Source: Aureivirga marina
Lineage (GTDB): Bacteria; Bacteroidota; Bacteroidia; Flavobacteriales; Flavobacteriaceae
Reading direction: 5' to 3'
Assembly (NCBI RefSeq): GCF_015767265.1
Contig: NZ_JADPIB010000002.1
Location: forward strand, 309,786 to 373,785
Length of the DNA: 64,000 bases
A program made the translations under genes and the position numbers. The notes beneath the pieces were generated by a model. It had not been told where the DNA came from, did not search any database, and saw nothing but the letters and a program-made list of their open reading frames with translations. Shown piece after piece: positions 62,267 to 64,000 of the stretch (position 1 is the stretch's first letter; each line of letters begins with the position of its first letter).

Positions 62267-62917
62267 TTATTTTGGAATTGCAATTATTTTTTCTTTAAAT
62301 CTATGAAAGACTGTACTTTCATCTTTAATATTCTTTTCGATAACCATATTTGGAGCAATAATATTATGATTACCAATTTTTACATTTGGTATCGTAGCTG
62401 CATTTATACTAAAAAAATTAGAATTTCCTACAATTGTATTACCTGAGAATCCGACATTTGGACAAATGACATTATAACTTCCAATTTGTGAATCATGACC
62501 TACAGAAACATTACTATTAAGTAAATTGAAATCTTCTAAAATTACATTAGGACCAATCACACAGTTTCTACATATCACATTCCCTTCACCAATAACAGCA
62601 GTTTTAAAAACAAAGGATGATTTATGAATAAAAGTAAAAAAATTAGCACCTTTACTTTTATAATGTTCTACCACTTTATTTTTTAATTCCACATTAGCAA
62701 AACCAATAATTACAGATATATTTTCCTCAGGCTCAAATTCAAACAAACCACCTAATATTGGGGTATTGTATTTATATTTATCTTCTTGTTCTACTTTATC
62801 AGCATAAAATCCTAAAATCTCAATTTTTTCTTCGCTTGTAAGATTATTATCCTCAATATATCCAACAATTTCAGCTGCATGAGCACCTGCTCCTAATATT
62901 ATAACTTTATTACTCAA
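62267..62917 (-). CDS. NeuD/PglD-like sugar O- or N-acyltransferase
   Basis: A 216-residue enzyme. The N-terminal VIILGAGAHAAEIVGYI is the PglD nucleotide-sugar-binding subdomain, and the C-terminal half is a left-handed beta helix of hexapeptide repeats (VICRNCVIGPNVIL, VICPNVGFSGNTIVG). PglD acetylates the 4-amino sugar produced by PglE, which matches the gene order here. The catalytic His is in SVGHDSQIG. It overlaps the MBL-fold gene by 8 bases. Confidence 0.88.
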   Translation of the reverse strand: MSNKVIILGAGAHAAEIVGYIEDNNLTSEEKIEILGFYADKVEQEDKYKYNTPILGGLFEFEPEENISVIIGFANVELKNKVVEHYKSKGANFFTFIHKSSFVFKTAVIGEGNVICRNCVIGPNVILEDFNLLNSNVSVGHDSQIGSYNVICPNVGFSGNTIVGNSNFFSINAATIPNVKIGNHNIIAPNMVIEKNIKDESTVFHRFKEKIIAIPK

Positions 62918-63551
62918 CTTTTATATCTTTTAAAAAAAATTTATTTCCATGTCCAGGAAAAACAAGAACATCGGAACTAAATTTATTATCAATAATTTTT
63001 TTTTGGACTAAAGAAATTGATTTTTTCAATTCTAATTTATTTCCTCCAGGTAATTTGGTTGTCAAATATTCTTTGGCGATAATTGTATCTCCAGAAAAAA
63101 GCATATCATCAATGAAAATGCAAATACTCCCTTTAGAATGACCTGGTGTTGAAACTATGTTTATATAATTTTCTTCAGTTTCATTTATATGGTTAATTAC
63201 GTGTGATTTAATATCTAAATTGTAGAAATAAGACAAATTCTTTTTAGAATTTGCCATACCTTCAATTGTAATTAGAGAACATAATGTTTTAAAATCATTC
63301 ACATTTTTTAATAATTCATATCCAGCATGATGATCAAAATGTTCATGTGTAATGAAACAATATTTAATTATTTTATTATGAGTTTTTAACCAATCGATCA
63401 AAAAAGTACTCGTCCATTCACTTGGATCTATAATTATACATTGATTTGAATGAATGAATGATAAAATATAAGTATTAGAATTAAAATTATTTTTTGTTAA
63501 TTTAAAGACTTTAATTTTATACTTTTCATTAAAGTGCACTTCCTCCACCAT
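62910..63551 (-). CDS. MBL-fold metallo-hydrolase
   Basis: A 213-residue metallo-beta-lactamase-fold protein. The THEHFDHHAG motif (HxHxDH) and a later STPGHSKGS and FSGDTI are the zinc sites of glyoxalase II-like enzymes. It lies inside the sugar locus, overlapping the acyltransferase and SDR genes (8 and 23 bases), so it is part of the operon and unlikely to be a generic detoxification enzyme. Its substrate is unknown; a thioester or ester of a sugar or acyl donor is a possibility. Confidence 0.8.
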   Translation of the reverse strand: MVEEVHFNEKYKIKVFKLTKNNFNSNTYILSFIHSNQCIIIDPSEWTSTFLIDWLKTHNKIIKYCFITHEHFDHHAGYELLKNVNDFKTLCSLITIEGMANSKKNLSYFYNLDIKSHVINHINETEENYINIVSTPGHSKGSICIFIDDMLFSGDTIIAKEYLTTKLPGGNKLELKKSISLVQKKIIDNKFSSDVLVFPGHGNKFFLKDIKVE

Positions 63552-64000
63552 CTATTATAATATCTTGTCCAGTAATCCAATTACTTTTTTGCAATAGGTA
63601 TGACACAAATTCTCCTATTTCTTCTGGCTCACCAATTCCTAAAGGTATATGTTTATTTATATCCTCGTAATTACTATTTAAAATTGACTTTGTTTTCTCT
63701 GTCATAATAGCTCCTAGAACCAAATTCACAACCTTAACTGGTTTTAATTCTATAGCTAAATTTTTAGTCAAACCAGATAATGATGCTTTTGCTGCTGCAT
63801 AAACACTGTAACCTGATTTTCCTCTAATTGAAGAAATACTTGAAAAAAATATAATATTCTTTAGATTGCTTTTATACTTCTTTTTTGATAAAAGTGAAGA
63901 AATTTCAATTGCTGAAAAAACATTCACTTGAAATATATCATTTATATCTTCTTTTTTAAAAAGTCTCAATGGCTTTAAAGTAAAAAGTCCACCAATATGG
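63529..64000 (-). CDS. SDR family oxidoreductase, 5' end outside the window
   Basis: The reading frame is open to the edge of the window, so the true start lies beyond 64000; the apparent TTG start at 63969 is inside the gene. About 157 residues are visible. The classical SDR catalytic set is present: the Ser in FFSSISS, and YSVYAAAKASL (YxxxK). It ends WITGQDIIIDGGGSAL, as in FabG-like enzymes. It overlaps the MBL gene by 23 bases. Likely a keto-group reductase of the sugar or acyl branch of the locus. Confidence 0.82.
   Translation of the reverse strand, partial: HIGGLFTLKPLRLFKKEDINDIFQVNVFSAIEISSLLSKKKYKSNLKNIIFFSSISSIRGKSGYSVYAAAKASLSGLTKNLAIELKPVKVVNLVLGAIMTEKTKSILNSNYEDINKHIPLGIGEPEEIGEFVSYLLQKSNWITGQDIIIDGGGSAL

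Noticed and set aside
63967-63969. TTG start of the SDR at 63969
   Set aside because: The frame continues to the edge of the window and the Rossmann N-terminus is missing.

Overview
The window comes from an AT-rich chromosome of the Bacteroidota, almost certainly class Flavobacteriia. The evidence is the Bacteroidota-type promoter elements (TTG, then TAnnTTTG), a protein with a type IX secretion sorting tail, many lipoproteins with a Cys just after a short signal peptide, the trpEGDCFBA order, and a tmRNA tag ending LAA. No tRNA or rRNA gene, CRISPR array, insertion sequence or prophage was seen.

Layout. 1-1869: trkA (3' part) and trkH, potassium uptake. 1927-8773 (minus): a tight four-gene operon. 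In transcription order it encodes a VioB-type ferritin-like protein, a LodA/GoxA-like oxidase with a probable self-derived cysteine tryptophylquinone, a radical SAM/SPASM maturase and a LodB/QhpG-like flavoprotein. This is the most unusual gene set in the window. 9004-10224: a Lys1/alanine dehydrogenase-like enzyme. 10334-10730: tmRNA. 10794-13530: a small AAA ATPase, a lipoprotein and a DUF2165 membrane protein. 13531-13836: two tandem short-RNA-like repeats. 13837-20577 (minus): the complete trp operon with a Trp-Trp leader peptide, attenuator and promoter.

20732-36993: ftsE, a large secreted fibronectin-III protein, rsmG, a DPP III-like peptidase, an SRPBCC protein, ogt, a TatD nuclease, a retropepsin-like protein, moeA-moaC, a dispersed palindromic repeat, a sigma factor with a small partner, an aminotransferase, a fatty acid desaturase and ahcY. 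37143-39912: a five-gene overlapping operon encoding a phosphopantetheinyl transferase, GGGP synthase, a YkoF-like protein, a PnuC transporter and a NadR-like kinase. 39959-44580: two paralogous lipoproteins with a repeat domain plus a PI-PLC domain. Each is followed by a small transcription unit with the same unusual promoter, and the second has paired operator-like repeats upstream.

44743-55781: an outer-membrane barrel with a large TPR protein, a thioredoxin lipoprotein, a membrane protein, a secreted protein, an amidohydrolase and an M28 peptidase. 55919-64000 (minus): the end of a capsule or O-antigen locus with wzc- and wza-like genes, a 4,6-dehydratase, a DegT aminotransferase, a NeuD/PglD-like acyltransferase, an MBL-fold hydrolase and an SDR cut by the window edge.

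The trp operon is controlled by attenuation and probably also by feedback at TrpE (LLESS motif). The LodA-like operon looks self-contained: enzyme, two candidate cofactor-maturation enzymes, and a VioB-like partner that could act on the product or on H2O2. Functions are inferred from motifs read by eye; no database search was run.
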